Assembly: GCA_021815835.1 (NCBI GenBank) | Contig: JAKAZN010000002.1 | Location: 1 to 17,023, forward strand | From: Pseudomonadota bacterium | Lineage (GTDB): Bacteria > Pseudomonadota > Alphaproteobacteria > Acetobacterales > Acetobacteraceae | Direction of reading: 5' to 3' | DNA length: 17,023 nt | Part shown: piece by piece, positions 15,001-17,023 of the stretch | Layout of the letters: the number at the start of each line of letters is the position of its first letter | Position numbering within the stretch: the stretch's first letter is position 1 | Notes under the pieces: generated by a model | Database searches by the model: none | The model's input: only the letters and a program-made list of their open reading frames with translations | What the model was told of the DNA's origin: nothing | Program-made: the position numbers and the translations under genes

Positions 15001-15703
15001 ATTGGGTCGCCAGATCGGACAGGCTGATCGCCACCAGCACCCCGTTCAGCGGCTGGCGCGGGCGCTGCTTCTTGAGCAGCTTCAGGAATCCGAGCCAGGA
15101 CGCGGCATCCACCGCCGCGTCGGAATCCTGCGTCGTGTAGCGGCCGGCGGTGTCGATCAGCACCGCCTGATCGGTGAACCACCAATCGCAATGGCGGGTG
15201 CCGCCCACGCCCTTGATCGCGTGCGGCCCGTTCGCGTCAGCCAGCGGAAAACGCAGCCCGCAATTGACCAGCGCCGTCGTCTTGCCCGATCCCGGCGGGC
15301 CGATGAACAGGTACCACGGCAGCTGATACAGCGGGCGGCGGGATTTTCCACCCAGCTTCGCGCGCTTCAGCTCGTGCAGCGCCTCCTTCATCTTCTCCGA
15401 CAGCAGCGCCAGTTCCTCGGCCGAGGCCTTCTCCGCCTCGCTCTCCTCCTTGGCCTCGGTGACCCCTTCCTCGAGCTCCTTCTCCTTCTTCTTCTCGCGC
15501 AGCTCGTGCACCAGGTTGACGATCACGAACAGCAGCACCAGCACCGAGATGGCGATGATCCGCTCGAACTCGGAGGCGAAGGGATGGAACGAACCCAGAC
15601 CCAGCAGCGGGCCGAAGAACCAGATCAGGGCGCAGATCAAGGCCGCGCCCATGAAGGTTTCCCCCCAGAAGCTGCGGACGAACTTGTCGATCCACTTCAT
15701 CAT
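12080..15703 (-). CDS. tssM: T6SS inner-membrane protein TssM (IcmF family)
   Basis: TssM spans the inner membrane and, with TssL and TssJ, forms the trans-envelope complex. At 1207 residues it has the usual length. Transmembrane segments are at ~17-37 and ~48-66, followed by a charged coiled region (67-115, rich in E and K). The cytoplasmic NTPase-like domain has Walker A GPPGSGKT (135-142), VLIDTAGRYTTQDSD (181-195) and FTKAD (267-271). A third membrane segment lies at ~450-471. The rest is the large periplasmic domain, with a Gly/Ala/Ser-rich linker near 910-970 and the beta-rich C-terminal domain ending FRCPPKL. The start overlaps tssL as ATGATGA, so ATG 15703 or 15700 is possible. Walker A is intact, which suggests an ATP-binding version. 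Confidence 0.97.
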   Translation of the reverse strand: MMKWIDKFVRSFWGETFMGAALICALIWFFGPLLGLGSFHPFASEFERIIAISVLVLLFVIVNLVHELREKKKEKELEEGVTEAKEESEAEKASAEELALLSEKMKEALHELKRAKLGGKSRRPLYQLPWYLFIGPPGSGKTTALVNCGLRFPLADANGPHAIKGVGGTRHCDWWFTDQAVLIDTAGRYTTQDSDAAVDAASWLGFLKLLKKQRPRQPLNGVLVAISLSDLATQSENERFAHARAIRKRVRELSDELGVRVPVYVLFTKADLVVGFVEFFDNLGKEEREQVWGTTYGLDDGKSEGGTVAEFGAEFDRLMQRLNERMMERVHQESDLQRRRMIWGFPQQLASLREVANEFLNEAFRPSRLEARPLLRGVYFTSGTQDGTPIDRLLGTMAGRFGLARQAVSAFSGAGRSYFLSRLVGEVVFGEAGLVSRDPKVEKRQKLVAYGSYATCGVVLLGLMTAWTMSWFSNRDVMADQRAAMATYRAQYAQILRRGPEDTNLLAVLPALETLRTMPGGYASRADSVPWSMGFGLYQGQQLRTAADSAYANGLDGLLLPRLLSRLEAQMQANLDKPSFLYQALEVYLILGRQGPLDPALVRHWMALDAAVSFPGEDNAPVRAALGDDVAAMLRFPLPSVALNGPLVAEVRGVLTRKPFADYLYSSIIESPVARRLPEWTVAEHSGPAGSRVFSLRDGKPLDTGVPGIFTWEGYHKTFLPLIPGVTKQASQQAWVLGRPATKGAEALTKLRHDVLSLYLDDYTRRWDALLANIALQPFTTLAQGQNELFLLSAPDSPLRDLLHGIDEETQLSRSPAGAVKSEKAKGVREGLSDIAKERALGALGGEEGQIALVLGSAFGTGPEGKPIDPATRVDAHFKALHEFVDGKTPSEPHLEDVIAKIQQIYQGINQAANAPNQGAALLGMVAGGSAAGGGGAAGGAAALQTLAASVPKPVAAMLQTVSSSSSAVTASGASNELSQAWQSKVLPLCQEAFNRYPLIAGSHEDVPLGDFTHLLGPGGLVQKFFDKYLQSLVNTTTTPWQWQSPDHTKLGLAPGALAEFERADQIRQALFPDGTKMGVKFQLTPVSADAGVGTVRIQIGKQTLTYAHGPAQPQAMTWPGAGDDLEVRVIMTPANGGSATVIENDGPWSLLRLLDAARVIPSGAPDRFQIVFSSPQGNATFRLNADSVRNPFNLAALRAFRCPPKL

Positions 15704-17023
15704 GGCAGGGACGCCGTCTTCATCAGCACGACCTCGGTCCGTCGGTTCTGCTCACGCCCTTGCGGCGTCGTGTTGGGCGCGATCGGGTCGGCATCGCCCT
15801 TGCCCACCGCCTGCACCCGCTTGGGATCGCCGACCGTGCCGGCCAGCACCTGCGCGACCGCGTTGGCCCGCGCCTGCGACAATTGCCAATTGGACGGGAA
15901 TTGCACCGTGTGGATCGGCTGGTTGTCGGTATAGCCGTTGACGAGCACCCGCCCCGGCCGGGTGGCGAGCGCGGCGCCCACGCGCTTGATGAGCGGCAGA
16001 TAGCTGGGGTTCAGCACGGCCGAGCCGGAGCCGAACATCTGCCGGTTGGTGAGCCGGATGGTGATCGATTGCGCGTCCTCGAAAACCTGCACGGCGCCCG
16101 CGCGGACCTCGGGGGCGAGGAAGGTGGCGACGGTCGGCCCCGCCGCGACGGAAGCGGCCTCCACCGGCGGCGGCGGCGGCGGCGCCACGGGGGCGGTCCG
16201 CACCACATGGATCAGCCCCTTCGGCGGCAGCGCGGCAAGATTGGCATAAGCCACGCCCGCGTCGCCCGACAGCGAGAAGCTGAACAGCACATAGACCAGA
16301 CAGGCGATCAACGCCGTCGCCGAGGCCAGGATCCAGACCGGCACGCGTTGTCCCAGGCCCTTGTAGCCCAGCGCCAATCCCTTCCAGCGCGGCGACAGAT
16401 CGCGCTCGAATTCGCCACGCCGCTGGCGCAGGCCGCGATAGACCGAATCGCGCAATTCCGTCAGCGCCGCGATGCCGCGCGGCATCACCCGGTAGCGCCC
16501 CTCGAAGCCGAGCGAGGCGCAAAGATACATCAGCTCCACCACCTCCGATTGCTTGCCGAGGTCGCGCTGCATTTCCTCCAGGATGTCGAAGAAGCGCTCG
16601 CCGCCGCTCACTTCGTTGTGAAAGATGCTGGTCAGGCTCTGCGCCGCCCAGCCGCTGGTGCTGCCCCAGGGGGTGCTGAGGACCAGATCGTCGATCGTCG
16701 CGCACAGCGCGTAGCGGGCGGCGCGCAGGCTGCGGGTTTCCAGCCCGGTGGCCAGCGCGCGCTTCTCGAAATCACGGATCGCCTCCACCATGGCGCGGCG
16801 CAACGCGTCGGGATCGGGCGGGCTCGCGCGCGCGGCACCGATGCGCACCGCGGCGGCCAGCACCGGGGCGGCGGCCGCGATCAGCGGGTTGGCGCCCACC
16901 GCCGGGATCGCCACGGCCGGCCCCGCGACGGGCTGCGCCATCGGGGCGGCGGCCGGCGCCGCGCCGCGTCCGCCGGGGCGGGGGCGGATGATGGTCGCTT
17001 CGGAATCGGTCGGTTCGGCAAAC
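15700..17023 (-). CDS. tssL: T6SS inner-membrane protein TssL (DotU family) with C-terminal OmpA-like domain, N-terminus outside window
   Basis: TssL partners TssM in the T6SS membrane complex; the fused OmpA-like domain anchors it to peptidoglycan. The frame continues past the Met at 16941 to the window edge with FAEPTDSEATIIRPRPGG, a typical TssL N-terminal tail, so the gene is cut only by a few codons. Counting from Met 16941, the DotU domain covers ~45-195 (TIDDLVLSTPWG, HNEVSGGERFFDILEEM, YLCASLGFEGRY), the membrane segment ~201-223, and a Pro-rich linker ~251-260. The OmpA-like domain covers ~290-408, with NGYTDNQPI (335-343), NWQLSQARANAVAQVL (351-366) and GREQNRRTEVVL. It overlaps tssM by 4 bases. 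This extended form is common in alphaproteobacterial systems. Confidence 0.95.
   Translation of the reverse strand, partial: FAEPTDSEATIIRPRPGGRGAAPAAAPMAQPVAGPAVAIPAVGANPLIAAAAPVLAAAVRIGAARASPPDPDALRRAMVEAIRDFEKRALATGLETRSLRAARYALCATIDDLVLSTPWGSTSGWAAQSLTSIFHNEVSGGERFFDILEEMQRDLGKQSEVVELMYLCASLGFEGRYRVMPRGIAALTELRDSVYRGLRQRRGEFERDLSPRWKGLALGYKGLGQRVPVWILASATALIACLVYVLFSFSLSGDAGVAYANLAALPPKGLIHVVRTAPVAPPPPPPVEAASVAAGPTVATFLAPEVRAGAVQVFEDAQSITIRLTNRQMFGSGSAVLNPSYLPLIKRVGAALATRPGRVLVNGYTDNQPIHTVQFPSNWQLSQARANAVAQVLAGTVGDPKRVQAVGKGDADPIAPNTTPQGREQNRRTEVVLMKTASLP

Noticed and set aside
12377..15934. 1185-codon open frame antisense to tssM
   Set aside because: Rich in Arg, Gln, His and Leu, the usual reverse shadow of a GC-rich gene. 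TssM on the other strand has all family motifs.

Overview
The window comes from a high-GC alphaproteobacterium, most likely of the Rhodospirillales/Acetobacterales (Acetobacteraceae-like). This rests on the very GC-rich third positions, the dgt-argS-SPOR housekeeping order, an mmcB-type gene, and a PHA regulator and synthase typical of that group. The placement is inference; no marker RNA gene is present.

Layout. (1) Positions 1-3102, plus strand: the 3' end of a dGTPase gene (dgt), arginyl-tRNA synthetase (argS) and a membrane-anchored SPOR-domain protein. (2) 3107-4233, minus strand: the PHA regulator phaR followed by the DNA-repair gene mmcB, which has no conventional start codon in frame. 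(3) 4345-5911, plus strand, divergent from phaR: a small coiled-coil PhaE-like protein whose end overlaps by 236 bp, in another frame, the start of a PHA-synthase-like hydrolase with a Cys nucleophile. (4) 6146-17023: part of a type VI secretion system (T6SS) locus. tagF and a PP2C phosphatase (pppA) lie on the plus strand. On the minus strand, read right to left, are tssL (with OmpA-like domain, cut by the window edge), tssM, vgrG, tssC and hcp.

How the T6SS genes fit together. TssL and TssM are inner-membrane parts of the membrane complex, TssC is the large contractile-sheath subunit, Hcp the inner tube and VgrG the spike. TagF and PppA belong to the post-translational switch that restrains firing. 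TssA, B, E, F, G, H, J, K, the kinase PpkA, Fha and a PAAR tip are absent here; since tssL runs off the right edge, some presumably lie beyond it.

The most distinctive structure is a 194-bp non-coding element between the convergent pppA and hcp genes. It has perfect 25-bp terminal inverted repeats beginning GTAA and is flanked by an 8-bp direct repeat, the signature of an IS66-family-derived MITE. It landed in the last codons of hcp and now supplies its stop codon. Removing the element and one target copy restores an hcp reading frame only one residue longer.

I found no wholly new system, tRNA, rRNA, CRISPR array or intact transposase. No gene-free stretch exceeds 300 bases.
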